64,000 bases of DNA from Taylorella asinigenitalis ATCC 700933 (GTDB lineage: Bacteria; Pseudomonadota; Gammaproteobacteria; Burkholderiales; Burkholderiaceae_B): positions 62,001 through 126,000 of the forward strand of contig NZ_JHXN01000003.1 of assembly GCF_000687755.1 (NCBI RefSeq), given 5' to 3'. This document shows, in pieces, positions 40,082-48,573 of this stretch; position 1 is the stretch's first letter, and each line of letters starts with the position of its first letter. The notes under the pieces are model-generated. The model was not told where the DNA came from. It did no database searches and saw nothing but the letters and a program-made list of their open reading frames with translations. The position numbers and the translations under genes were made by a program.

Positions 40082-40220
40082 ACAACAATCCCCTCATCTC
40101 TAACTTAGAACGTAAGCTATCTCTACCCTTTGTGAACATACCATATAACTGCTGCTTTGCGAATTGCGGATGAGATAGCGGTTCCTCTTTAGGGAGGCAG
40201 CACTTGAGAGTGGTTAAAAA
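40082..40220. other. Non-coding gap with an inverted repeat
   Basis: No gene is seen in these 139 bases. An 8-bp inverted repeat, GCTATCTC near 40114 and GAGATAGC near 40171, could be an operator for the neighbouring HTH or RHH proteins or a decayed remnant. Evidence is weak. Confidence 0.25.
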
Positions 40221-40391
40221 GCTGTTGAGAATTTAAAGCTATTTACTAAAGCGCAAGGAAGTGAGTTATTAAATATCAGCACACCTACTCTAATGAAACG
40301 TATAAAAGCGGGAAAGGTTAAAACTGTGGATGGCTACATCTTAGGTGCGGAATTACTTAAATATATAGAGGGAAATAATGTCACAGATTGA
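40221..40391 (+). pseudogene. Excisionase/MerR-like HTH remnant without a start codon
   Basis: The open frame encodes LFTKAQGSELLNISTPTLMK then RIKAGKVKTVDGYILGAELL. This is the helix-turn-helix plus wing layout of excisionase-family DNA-binding proteins. No ATG, GTG or TTG precedes it in frame, and the frame opens with a stop just upstream, so the 5' end appears damaged. Its stop overlaps the start of the Dam remnant. Confidence 0.5.
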
Positions 40392-40530
40392 GCTTATACA
40401 ACAGGGTGAGGACTTTAAATCAAAGCCTATTTTTCCATACCCAGGCGGTAAGACTAAATTAGCAAATAATATCCTGCCGCTTATACCTGATCACAAGAAA
40501 AGCAGGGAATTAATTATCACTAATTACTAA
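40378..40530 (+). pseudogene. Dam-type adenine methyltransferase, internally deleted
   Basis: The 50-residue frame opens like a phage D12-class N6-adenine methylase (KPIFPYPGGKTKLANNILPL, motif I region). It jumps straight to a tail ELIITNY that resembles the C-terminus of the same family. The catalytic DPPY region and everything between are missing, so a large in-frame deletion is the simplest explanation. It cannot be active. Confidence 0.6.
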
Positions 40531-40539
40531 GGAGCGTCT

Positions 40540-40719
40540 ATGACTATAGAGGAGATTAACGCAATAGATAAAGAGACTATTAATTTATATGACTCTCTAT
40601 TAGGAATACTGGGTGAGAATCTCAATGAGGAAACAATGATAGAGGTAAAAAGAAAATTAACAGCTTTAGTTTCTAAAAATTTTAAACTGTCAATAGAACT
40701 AAGAAAAGGCATAAAGTGA
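40540..40719 (+). CDS. Small hypothetical protein of the mobile element
   Basis: The 59-residue, probably helical protein begins MTIEEINAIDKETINLYDSL and is rich in Glu, Lys and Leu. The ribosome-binding site GGAG lies 6 bases before the ATG. Its stop overlaps a GTG that opens a 17-residue frame running into the next gene. Not recognised. Confidence 0.4.
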   Translation: MTIEEINAIDKETINLYDSLLGILGENLNEETMIEVKRKLTALVSKNFKLSIELRKGIK

Positions 40720-40761
40720 ATATAAAATATAGAACAGGTAAAACCGTGATAGGTATTAAAA

Positions 40762-41082
40762 ATGACTAATCCAACATTAAGAGAATTTCTAAAAGATAAC
40801 GAGGACAAATGTATTGCAATAAGAGATATCTACAAGGCATCGTATCGTGGAAGGGAGCTCTGTAGTACTCTAAGAGAATTTTATAATAACCTAATTGATA
40901 TATATGACAGCGATGGCAATGAGTTAATTGATAATCTCAAAAAACATAACGACCTTAAAGATAATCTATTTAGAAAAGGTTTAGTGCCTGAATATTATCA
41001 GTGGGAATTTGAATCAATAATAGGAAATTACTACTTTGACATTCGTAAAAAGATAAAAGATTTTGATTTATCTAAAGATTAA
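40762..41082 (+). CDS. Small hypothetical protein of the mobile element
   Basis: The 106-residue soluble, charged protein begins MTNPTLREFLKDNEDKCIAI. Arg, Asp and Tyr are frequent, and there is no TM or signal. It is the last plus-strand gene of the element block and is followed by a strong terminator. It carries one of the two TGGCAATG motifs in the element. Not recognised. Confidence 0.5.
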   Translation: MTNPTLREFLKDNEDKCIAIRDIYKASYRGRELCSTLREFYNNLIDIYDSDGNELIDNLKKHNDLKDNLFRKGLVPEYYQWEFESIIGNYYFDIRKKIKDFDLSKD

Positions 41083-41127
41083 TATATAATATAGGTGTCT
41101 GATATGTTCTATCAGTTTTGTTCCTTA

Positions 41128-41160
41128 AACCCGTGCTAGAAATAGTGCGGGTTTTCCTTT
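41128..41160 (+). terminator. Intrinsic terminator with GAAA tetraloop
   Basis: An 11-bp stem, AACCCGTGCTA / TAGTGCGGGTT (including two G-T pairs), closes on a GAAA loop and is followed by TTCCTTT. It ends the plus-strand small-gene block. Confidence 0.85.
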
Positions 41161-41227
41161 AAGCACATAATTTATCAATAAAATTCAAATACTTACTGCA
41201 AAATTTACTCATAACCTACACGTAAAT

Positions 41228-42193
41228 TTAATCTAATTTCTTAGCTATATCCTCTGCACTCTCTCTATAATAAATCATAAGTTTAGATAAATCAGAATGC
41301 CCTAGTATTCTAGCTAAATCCGTAACGTTTACTTTCTTAGCTAGTCTTGTACATGCAGTAGCACGTAAATCGTGAAAGGTAAATCCACTTAATCTTGCCT
41401 CAATTCTAGCTCTCCTAAATAACGTCCCTACTGTATTAGGAGCAACATCAAAAACCTTATCTGAATTATGTAGCTCCCTTAGTCTATCTAATATATCTAT
41501 AGCCTTTTTAGATAGGGGGACTTTTCTTACTCCTGAGCGTGTCTTAGCCTCTCTTATCGATAGTGTGGGATACTTAATATCGGTCCATAAAAGATTGCAC
41601 ATCTCGCCGCAACGCATACCAGTTTCAACAGCAAAATCCACCATATAAGATATTCGATTACTTACTGTATCGGTATCCTTGTCTTGGTTAAGGGCGTATT
41701 TTATAGCCTCTATTTCTTTTTGAGTAACTATCCTCTCCCTTGGCGGTGTCTCAGGGGGACGTTTGACTGTGGACATAGGATTATCAGAAATCAATAACCA
41801 CTCATTTATAGCCAATTTAAACATGCCCGATAATATTGCCCACTCTCTCCTTACAGATGCAGGTTTAACCTCAGATAATCTTATATCTCTCCAGTTAGCA
41901 AAATCCTCTGCGGTTAACTCATAGAGATACTTATTAGATAGATTAGGGAAACGATTTATAAATCTATTTATTCTAAGGCTATTAGACTTATAGGCTTTAA
42001 GATTTTCTATACTCTTTTTATATCTCTCAAGAGCCTCTTTAAGTGTTACCTTTTTAGTTCTTTAAGGATTTAATGTGGTTTGCATATACCACTCGTTACA
42101 TTCTTTTTTATTAGGAAATGTTTTAGAAACCCGCTTCACATCTATAAAGGCTTGTATCCTGTACTTATCTCCCCTTTTTATTATTGTCGCCAT
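41228..42193 (-). pseudogene. Tyrosine recombinase (phage-type integrase) interrupted by one in-frame stop
   Basis: Read from ATG at 42193 (MATIIKRGDKYRIQAFIDVK) to 41228 this is a ~320-residue phage integrase, broken by a single in-frame TAA at 42064-42062 after residue 43. All catalytic residues are present downstream: Arg in ETGMRCGEM, Lys near TRSGVRKVPL, HDLR, His in LGHSDL and Tyr in MIYYRES. No frameshift is needed. An internal ATG at 41824 would give only the catalytic half. Its position directly beside tRNA-Leu is the classic attachment-site arrangement. It is probably inactive unless the stop is read through. Confidence 0.85.
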
Positions 42194-42229
42194 GTGCTTT
42201 TCTGACCTCTCAAAAAAAAAATTATATTT

Positions 42230-42285
42230 TTTGGTGCAGTTTTTGGTGCTGTTTTGGTGCTGTTTTGGTGCTGTTTTGGTGCAGT
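42230..42285. repeat. Five 11-bp tandem repeats upstream of the integrase
   Basis: Units TTTGGTGCTGT (or TTTGGTGCAGT) start at 42230, 42242, 42253, 42264 and 42275, with one spare base after the first. Related TTTGTGTGC units follow to about 42310. They lie between the integrase start and the tRNA gene, where arm-type integrase or excisionase binding sites would be expected (inference). Confidence 0.75.
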
Positions 42286-42418
42286 TTTGTGTGCGATTTG
42301 TGTGCAATTTGTTTTAAATATTTTTGCTTATATACAAAAATTCATAAAGCGACTAATAGATAACGCCTTGAATTTTAAGAATTTTTGATTATATTGAAAA
42401 ATTTAGAAAGTTTGGGAA

Positions 42419-42501
42419 TGCACCCGGCGAGACTTGAACTCGCACGACCTGTGGTCACTACCCCCTCAAGATAGCGTGTCTACCAATTCCACCACGGGTG
42501 C
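42419..42501 (-). tRNA. tRNA-Leu (anticodon GAG)
   Basis: The 83-nt sequence folds as a class II tRNA. The acceptor stem is GCACCCG / CGGGTGC with discriminator A. The D-arm is TGGTAGACACGCTA, and the anticodon loop TTGAGGG has GAG at 34-36. A variable arm and T-loop TTCAAGT follow. The 3' CCA is not encoded (TTC follows). It lies directly after secG in the same direction, and the integrase and element begin at its 3' end. Confidence 0.95.
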
Positions 42502-42507
42502 ATAAAA

Positions 42508-43167
42508 CTATTGTACAGAAGCTGGGGGATTTTCCGAGTTTGATTCTTGTTTGGTATTTGAAGATGGACTCTCTAGAGATCCATTTTGTGGTTGAGGTGC
42601 TACTTCAGGCTTAGAAGCAGGTTCTGGTTTAGGCTCAACCGATGGTGAAATTTCAATAACTGGTTTCTCGACAGCTGGAGCAGGAGTTGGTTTATTTTCC
42701 TCAACAGGTTTAGATTCACTAACAGGCTTAGAATCTTTTGAAGAATTTGAATCTTCATTAGATTTCACACTATCCTCAGTTTTAACCTGCGGAACAGTAG
42801 GAACATTAGGAGTGGCTGATCCATCACCTGGCACAGTAGCAGCTCCAGGAATTACAGGAGTAGCTGAATACCCTTCCATTAAACTACCGCTATCAGTTGG
42901 TTTTGGTGCTCTGACACCACCACCTGAGCTAACCCAAGCCAAACCTAAAGTTGTAGTGAAGAAAACAATAGCTGCCCATTTTGTCATACGAGAAAAGAAA
43001 TTAGCAGATCCAGCTGCCCCAAACAAACTGCCAGCTGAGCCACCACCAAAAGAAGAACCCATATCAGCACCTTTACCTTGTTGTAAAAGCACTAATCCGA
43101 TAATTGCAATTGAGCTTATGACCTGAATAACAACTAGAATAGGAAACAAATAATCTGACATATACAA
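42508..43167 (-). CDS. secG: Preprotein translocase subunit SecG with long acidic/Pro-rich tail
   Basis: The N-terminal 75 residues hold two TM segments and the SecG signature GIVLLQ-like GLVLLQQGKGADMGSSFGGG. From about residue 90 to 219 the protein is a low-complexity Pro/Glu/Ser/Lys tail (PVSESKPVEENKPTPAPAVE), about twice the usual total length. SecG assists SecYEA translocation. It sits 6 bases after tpiA and 6 bases before tRNA-Leu. Confidence 0.93.
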   Translation of the reverse strand: MYMSDYLFPILVVIQVISSIAIIGLVLLQQGKGADMGSSFGGGSAGSLFGAAGSANFFSRMTKWAAIVFFTTTLGLAWVSSGGGVRAPKPTDSGSLMEGYSATPVIPGAATVPGDGSATPNVPTVPQVKTEDSVKSNEDSNSSKDSKPVSESKPVEENKPTPAPAVEKPVIEISPSVEPKPEPASKPEVAPQPQNGSLESPSSNTKQESNSENPPASVQ

Positions 43168-43173
43168 TCTCTT

Positions 43174-43968
43174 TTAAGATGCGGCATCTATTATGCTCAA
43201 AAATTCTTCAGCATCTAGTGAAGCACCACCAACTAAAGCTCCGTCTACACAATCAAGACTAAATAGCTCTCGAGCCTGATCCGCCTTTACACTACCGCCA
43301 TAAATAATGCGAACGGGTGAACCCTCTTGCCCAGTCACAGATTGAATCTGACGTCTAATGTGCGAGTGCATCTCAAAAATCTGCTCACTTGTGGCAATGC
43401 TTCCCGATCCAATCGCCCAAATAGGTTCATAAGCAAAAACGCATGACCTAATCAAATCAGGCCCTACTTCAAGAATCGGCTGAAGCTGAATGTCAATATT
43501 ATGTAATGCTTGACCAGCTTCACGCATTTCCTTACTTTCACCTAAACAAACTATAGGAGTTAGTCCCGCAGCAACAGCTATACGGGCTTTATCGGCTACT
43601 GAAGCAGCAGTTTCGAAATGCGTTGCTTTTCGCTCGGAATGACCAACTATTACCCACTTACATCCTAAATCTGTAAGCATCTGAGCTGAGACATCACCTG
43701 TATGAGCACCGTTTTCGTAAACACTTAAATCCTGTGCACCAAGAGAAATCGGATCAAAAGCCTCTTCCGCTTCTAAAGCTAAAATATCGCGAATTTGCTG
43801 AAGATATGGAAACGGCGGGCAAACTACGACCTCTTGTTTTATAGGTAAAGACCACAATGATATCCCATCTAAAATAGAAAGCATAAGAGAATGGTTAGCT
43901 TGAATGCTACCATTCATCTTCCAGTTTCCTACTATAAGAGGTATTGTAAGTTTAGTACCCGATTCCAT
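43174..43968 (-). CDS. tpiA: Triose-phosphate isomerase
   Basis: The 264-residue TIM-barrel enzyme has GNWKMNG near the start, VGHSERK with the electrophilic His, catalytic Glu in AYEPIWAIGSG, and the phosphate-gripping GGSVKADQ. It interconverts dihydroxyacetone phosphate and glyceraldehyde 3-phosphate. It is first in the tpiA-secG-tRNA-Leu unit. Confidence 0.97.
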   Translation of the reverse strand: MESGTKLTIPLIVGNWKMNGSIQANHSLMLSILDGISLWSLPIKQEVVVCPPFPYLQQIRDILALEAEEAFDPISLGAQDLSVYENGAHTGDVSAQMLTDLGCKWVIVGHSERKATHFETAASVADKARIAVAAGLTPIVCLGESKEMREAGQALHNIDIQLQPILEVGPDLIRSCVFAYEPIWAIGSGSIATSEQIFEMHSHIRRQIQSVTGQEGSPVRIIYGGSVKADQARELFSLDCVDGALVGGASLDAEEFLSIIDAAS

Positions 43969-44040
43969 AATAAGTTTTTTAAAATTAATCTATTATTTTA
44001 AAAGCTTTGTATAAAAAAAGCTAGATTTTGCCCTTATTAC

Positions 44041-44553
44041 TTATAAAATTTGTGGGGTAAATTGCATATGCATAAGAACAGCTGTTGGACCGTAGGAAGA
44101 GAGATTGAAAGCGGGGGCATTGCCAACTAGAGGGCGGAAGCCATAGCGATCCCACAGTTTGTCAGCTCCATGCACAGCCACAAGATAAGCATCAAGTATC
44201 CCCATTTGGGTGGCAATGCTTACCTCATTATCCAATAGTTGCGTTGAAATTCCGCGACCACGGTAATCAGGCGACACAACCATATCATGCAAAAACAAGA
44301 CCATTGGGCCATTTGAAGACTGAGGCTTTGAAACAAGCTCTCCCAAACTAGGAAGATTAGGAATTGAGTCTACAATCGCCAGTAAGTAAGCGACTATGCA
44401 AGCATCATCCTCTATAACCCAACAATGATCTGGGCTATGCTCAATGCGGGATGCGAAAGTCGCTGCACTCTCGTGCAAATAATCAGGATAAGCGATATGC
44501 TGTAGAGCCAGTATATCGTCGATATCTTTTAGTGAAGCATTACGAAGCAGCAT
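44041..44553 (-). CDS. GNAT-family N-acetyltransferase
   Basis: The 170-residue single GNAT domain has acetyl-CoA loop VSPDYRGRGISTQLL and tail DRYGFRPL. The substrate is not predictable. Its first base overlaps the last base of the oxidoreductase gene, so it is co-transcribed with it. It contains TGGCAATG motifs in both orientations. Confidence 0.85.
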   Translation of the reverse strand: MLLRNASLKDIDDILALQHIAYPDYLHESAATFASRIEHSPDHCWVIEDDACIVAYLLAIVDSIPNLPSLGELVSKPQSSNGPMVLFLHDMVVSPDYRGRGISTQLLDNEVSIATQMGILDAYLVAVHGADKLWDRYGFRPLVGNAPAFNLSSYGPTAVLMHMQFTPQIL

Positions 44554-45545
44554 CAGAAGAATAAAACGATTTTACCGATATGTGCCCCTGATTCCATATA
44601 GGCATGAGCTTGTGCAGCCTCTTCAAAGGGGAAAACCTTATCCACTACAGGTTTTACGCTACCGTCCGCAAACAAAGGCCACACACGCTCCCGAAGCTCA
44701 GAAGCAATTTTCGCCTTATATTCTATGGTTCGAGGCCTTAGTGTTGAGCCCGTAAGAGTGATGCGCTTGCGCATTAGTGAGCCGCTGCTAATTTCCGCCC
44801 TACTTCCGCCAAGCTGCGCGATTATTACTATTCGCCCATCCATAGCAGCACATTTGATATCGCGATTAATATATTCGCCGCTAACCATATCTAGAATTAC
44901 GTCAACACCACGGCCATCAGTTAATTGCATAATTTCTTCGACGAAATCTTCGCATTTATAGTTGATCCCTTTCGCAGCACCCATATCCTCAACGGCTTTA
45001 ACTCTATCATCTGAGCCAACGGTGGCATAAACATCATGTCCTAAGGCAGTCGCTATTTGGATAGCTGAAGTTCCAATACCAGACGCACCACCATGCACTA
45101 ATAAACACTCAGATTCTTTAAGCCTACCGATATCAAAAACATTGGACCACACAGTAAAATAAGTTTCTGGCAAACTAGCCGCCTGCACAAAATCAAGACC
45201 ATCAGGAAGCGGCAAGCAATTCGAAGCAGCAACCTTGCAATATTCCGCATACCCACCGCCTGGAGTTAATGCACACACATGGTCGCCAATCTTAAAATCG
45301 GTACCTGACACATCTCCATCTACAATAACTCCTGCGACCTCAAGGCCAAGCAAATCTGATGCACCCTCAGGAGGTGGATAAATACCTTTTCTTTGAAATA
45401 TATCGGGCCTATTTACGCCAGCTGCCTTCACTTCGATGAGGACCTCGCCCGTATCCAAGGTTGGCAATGCTCTCGCCCCTATCCTTAGTACATCTGAACC
45501 ACCAGGCTCAGTTATTTCAACAACCCTCATCTCTTTTTTCATCAA
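44553..45545 (-). CDS. NAD(P)H quinone oxidoreductase, zinc-free MDR family (PIG3-like)
   Basis: The 330-residue medium-chain reductase has N-terminal GVNRPDIFQRKGIYPPPEGA, characteristic of the quinone-oxidoreductase/PIG3 subfamily. The Rossmann motif is VHGGASGIGTSAIQIA. It has no zinc-binding Cys set and probably reduces quinones or other enals with NADPH. It starts within the last 4 bases of dppF. Either of the first two Met codons could be the start. Confidence 0.88.
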   Translation of the reverse strand: MMKKEMRVVEITEPGGSDVLRIGARALPTLDTGEVLIEVKAAGVNRPDIFQRKGIYPPPEGASDLLGLEVAGVIVDGDVSGTDFKIGDHVCALTPGGGYAEYCKVAASNCLPLPDGLDFVQAASLPETYFTVWSNVFDIGRLKESECLLVHGGASGIGTSAIQIATALGHDVYATVGSDDRVKAVEDMGAAKGINYKCEDFVEEIMQLTDGRGVDVILDMVSGEYINRDIKCAAMDGRIVIIAQLGGSRAEISSGSLMRKRITLTGSTLRPRTIEYKAKIASELRERVWPLFADGSVKPVVDKVFPFEEAAQAHAYMESGAHIGKIVLFF

Positions 45546-46537
45546 ACTTCTCCAGCAAAGTGACAGGCAACCATACTACCTTCTACATCACGCAACTGTG
45601 GCTCCTCTTTTGAGCAAATCGGCTGTGCATGCGGACAACGCTTATGAAACGAGCAGCCAGAAGGTGGATTTATCGGGCTTGGAAGCTCACCAACAATCTT
45701 AATCTGCTCATATCTTTTTTCAGGATTCACCGAAGGCGTTGCAGAAAGTAGTGCCTTAGTGTATGGATGTTTTGGAACTGAGTAAATTTTCTCTTTCGGA
45801 GCTATCTCTACTGCCTTACCCAAATACATAACAAGAACATCATCAGCCATATGTTCTACAACAGAAAGATTATGGGAAATAAAAATATAGGCTGTATGCA
45901 ATTGCTCCTGAAGATCCATAAATAGATTCAAAACTTGAGCTTGAATCGATACGTCTAAAGCTGAAGTAGGTTCATCTGCGATTACAATTTTCGGATTCAA
46001 TATCATTGCTCTAGCGATGGCAATGCGCTGTCTCTGTCCACCTGAGAACATATGAGGATAACGATAGTAGTGCTCAGGTCTAAGACCTACGACCTTCATG
46101 ATTTCATTTACACGCTCGCGTCTTTCTTTTGAATTCATGTCAGTATTGATAAGTAACGGCTCAGTAAGCTGTTCTCCAATCTTGCGACGTGGATTTAACG
46201 AACCGTATGGATTCTGAAAAACCATTTGAACTTTCTTACGCATACGCTTAATTTGGGATGCATTCTGAAAATCTATTTTTTCATTATCTACCCACATCTC
46301 ACCAGTTGTAGGATGTTCAATCATAGTCAATTGACGTGCAAGAGTCGATTTACCCGAACCTGACTCACCCACTACAGCAAGAGTTTTTCCTGCTCTAAGT
46401 TCGAAGCTAACACCATTTAGAGCTTTCACGGTAGCATTGCCACGGAAAAGACCAAGCCCAACTTCATAAAATTTAGCTAGGTTTTCAACCTTAAGGACAA
46501 CTGGGGTTTGAGTATCTTGTGTATTATTATTTTGCAT
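45542..46537 (-). CDS. dppF: Dipeptide ABC transporter ATP-binding protein DppF
   Basis: The 331-residue ATPase has Walker [10 protein letters not shown], signature [14 protein letters not shown] and Walker [15 protein letters not shown]-terminal oligopeptide-transporter extension has Cys-rich motif [14 protein letters not shown]. It pairs with DppD to power peptide import. It overlaps dppD by 11 nt. Confidence 0.93.
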   Translation of the reverse strand: MQNNNTQDTQTPVVLKVENLAKFYEVGLGLFRGNATVKALNGVSFELRAGKTLAVVGESGSGKSTLARQLTMIEHPTTGEMWVDNEKIDFQNASQIKRMRKKVQMVFQNPYGSLNPRRKIGEQLTEPLLINTDMNSKERRERVNEIMKVVGLRPEHYYRYPHMFSGGQRQRIAIARAMILNPKIVIADEPTSALDVSIQAQVLNLFMDLQEQLHTAYIFISHNLSVVEHMADDVLVMYLGKAVEIAPKEKIYSVPKHPYTKALLSATPSVNPEKRYEQIKIVGELPSPINPPSGCSFHKRCPHAQPICSKEEPQLRDVEGSMVACHFAGEV

Positions 46538-47594
46538 GATTCACCCCATTATAAATAGCATCAATTGAATGCGTATCGCTTGACTCATTTTTCCTCACAT
46601 CTATGAGAGGCTTTATACATCGCACAACGCGATTAACACCGTATGTCAGCGGCACTTTATGGTGGAGGCAATTTTCTTCCACATACGGACATCGCGGCGA
46701 GAGCAAGCAGCCCTTAGGGCGGTCATATTGACCAGGCACAATACCTGGCAATGTTTTAAGCCTTGCAGCACCTTGACTCGCCTCTGGGATAGAAGCTAGA
46801 AGTGCCTCCGTGTAAGGATGAGCTGGATGATAAAAGGTCTCAGGAACGTCTCCTAATTCCACCTCTTGCCCTGCATACATAACACAGACTCTATGAGCAA
46901 TTTCAGTGATTACGGCAAGGTCGTGAGTAATTAGAATTAGGCCCATATGATTTTTCTTTTGAAGATTAATGAGCAACTCCATAATCTGAGCTTGAATCGT
47001 TACATCTAAGGCAGTGGTCGGCTCATCGGCAATAAGCAATTTAGGTTCGCAAGCAATGGCCATGGCAATAGCAACGCGTTGAGACATCCCACCTGAGAGC
47101 TGATGTGGATATGCTTCAAGACGAGATTCAGGCTCTGGAATTTCTACAATCTTCATAAGTTCGACCGCACGATTATGTAGAGCTTTGCCTTTGAGACCCA
47201 TATGCAGCTTGAGTACTTCTTTAATTTGAAAACCTACTGTATATGATGGATTAAGGGCCGTCATTGGATCTTGGAAAATCATGGCAACATCTTTACCGAT
47301 AATTTTTCTGCGATCCTTATTACTGATATTTAACATATCGTGACCGTCAAACCTAATTCGATCTGCCGTAATATGACCCTGATTTCCAAGCAAACCCATA
47401 AATGCCATCATAGTGACAGATTTACCTGAACCTGATTCACCTACAATCCCAAGAATCTCACCCCGATTCATATTTATGCTTAGTCCGTCAACAGCAAAAA
47501 AAGGCTTTTGTTCGGTACCAAAGCGAACAGAAAGATTTTCTATATCTAACAATAATTCTGATGATAAGTCTGAAACTGAATTTTCTTCTGACAT
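46527..47594 (-). CDS. dppD: Dipeptide ABC transporter ATP-binding protein DppD
   Basis: The 355-residue ATPase has Walker [10 protein letters not shown], signature [14 protein letters not shown] and Walker [14 protein letters not shown]. The C-terminal motif [15 protein letters not shown] is typical of Opp/Dpp ATPases. It follows dppC by 14 bases. Confidence 0.93.
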   Translation of the reverse strand: MSEENSVSDLSSELLLDIENLSVRFGTEQKPFFAVDGLSINMNRGEILGIVGESGSGKSVTMMAFMGLLGNQGHITADRIRFDGHDMLNISNKDRRKIIGKDVAMIFQDPMTALNPSYTVGFQIKEVLKLHMGLKGKALHNRAVELMKIVEIPEPESRLEAYPHQLSGGMSQRVAIAMAIACEPKLLIADEPTTALDVTIQAQIMELLINLQKKNHMGLILITHDLAVITEIAHRVCVMYAGQEVELGDVPETFYHPAHPYTEALLASIPEASQGAARLKTLPGIVPGQYDRPKGCLLSPRCPYVEENCLHHKVPLTYGVNRVVRCIKPLIDVRKNESSDTHSIDAIYNGVNHAK

Positions 47595-47608
47595 CTCTAA
47601 TTCCTAAT

Positions 47609-48562
47609 TTATGCTGCTTCTTTTAATTTAGGATCAAGTGCATCACGCAAACCATCACCCATAAGATTTATGGCAATTACAGTTAATAAAATTGTTAAAC
47701 CTGGAAATGTGACTACCCACCAAGCTCGAGAAATATAATCTCGTGCTGTAGCCAACATAGTCCCCCATTCTGGAGACGGTGGTTGAACACCTAATCCTAA
47801 GAATCCAAGAGCCGCAACATCAAGTATCGCAGAGGAAAATCCTAGAGTTGCTTGGACAATAATTGGTGCCATACAGTTTGGAAAGACAGCTACAAACATT
47901 AATCTAAAGATGCTTGCACCTGAAAGTTTAGCTGCAGTTACGTAGTCTTTATTTAATTCACTAATCACTGAGCCTCTCACAAGTCTGATATATCCAGGCA
48001 GACCCACCACAGCGATTGCTATCATGGCATTAACGATACCAGGTCCCATTATGGCCATAATTGCAATTGCAAGAAGGACAGATGGTAGAGCCATCATAAT
48101 ATCAGCAAAACGCATAATTAGTTTGCCGAGATATTTAGGATAAAAGCCCGCAAGAAGTCCTAAAATTACACCTGGTATCAATGTAAGGATTACCGCACTG
48201 ATACCAATAAATAATGAAAGTCGCCCACCATGAATAATTCTTGAGAGAATATCTCTACCTGCTTCATCGGTACCAAGAATAAATTTCATAGATCCACCTT
48301 CTTGGAAGAATGGTGGTTGAAGCATATGGTCTCTAAATTGTTCAACTGGGCTATAGGGAGCTACGTAAGGAGCAAATATAGCCAACAAAATCATAAGTAA
48401 CAAAAATATAAGACCAATAACAGCACCCTTATTTTTAAAAAAGTGATGCAAAAAATCTTTCAATGGCGAAGGGTAATCAAACTTTGAACGATTCTCATCG
48501 ATATCCGCCTGTACTGCAGCTCTAATATCAGCTACTTCTGCACTCGTAGTATTATTTGACAT
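47609..48562 (-). CDS. dppC: Dipeptide ABC transporter permease DppC
   Basis: The 317-residue permease has about six TMs, a cytoplasmic N-terminus, the segment LGTDEAGRDILSRIIHGGR, and the EAA-like coupling loop AAKLSGASIFRLMFVAVFPN. It forms the membrane pore with DppB. It starts 11 bases after dppB. Confidence 0.94.
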   Translation of the reverse strand: MSNNTTSAEVADIRAAVQADIDENRSKFDYPSPLKDFLHHFFKNKGAVIGLIFLLLMILLAIFAPYVAPYSPVEQFRDHMLQPPFFQEGGSMKFILGTDEAGRDILSRIIHGGRLSLFIGISAVILTLIPGVILGLLAGFYPKYLGKLIMRFADIMMALPSVLLAIAIMAIMGPGIVNAMIAIAVVGLPGYIRLVRGSVISELNKDYVTAAKLSGASIFRLMFVAVFPNCMAPIIVQATLGFSSAILDVAALGFLGLGVQPPSPEWGTMLATARDYISRAWWVVTFPGLTILLTVIAINLMGDGLRDALDPKLKEAA

Positions 48563-48573
48563 TCTTATAACTC

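Noticed and set aside
42230-42310. CRISPR-like array
   Set aside because: Units are 11 bp and contiguous with no unique spacers, and no cas genes are nearby.
44005-44035. Terminator between the acetyltransferase gene and tpiA
   Set aside because: AGCTTT/AAAGCT is short and AT-rich; too weak to call, although a promoter for tpiA must lie nearby.
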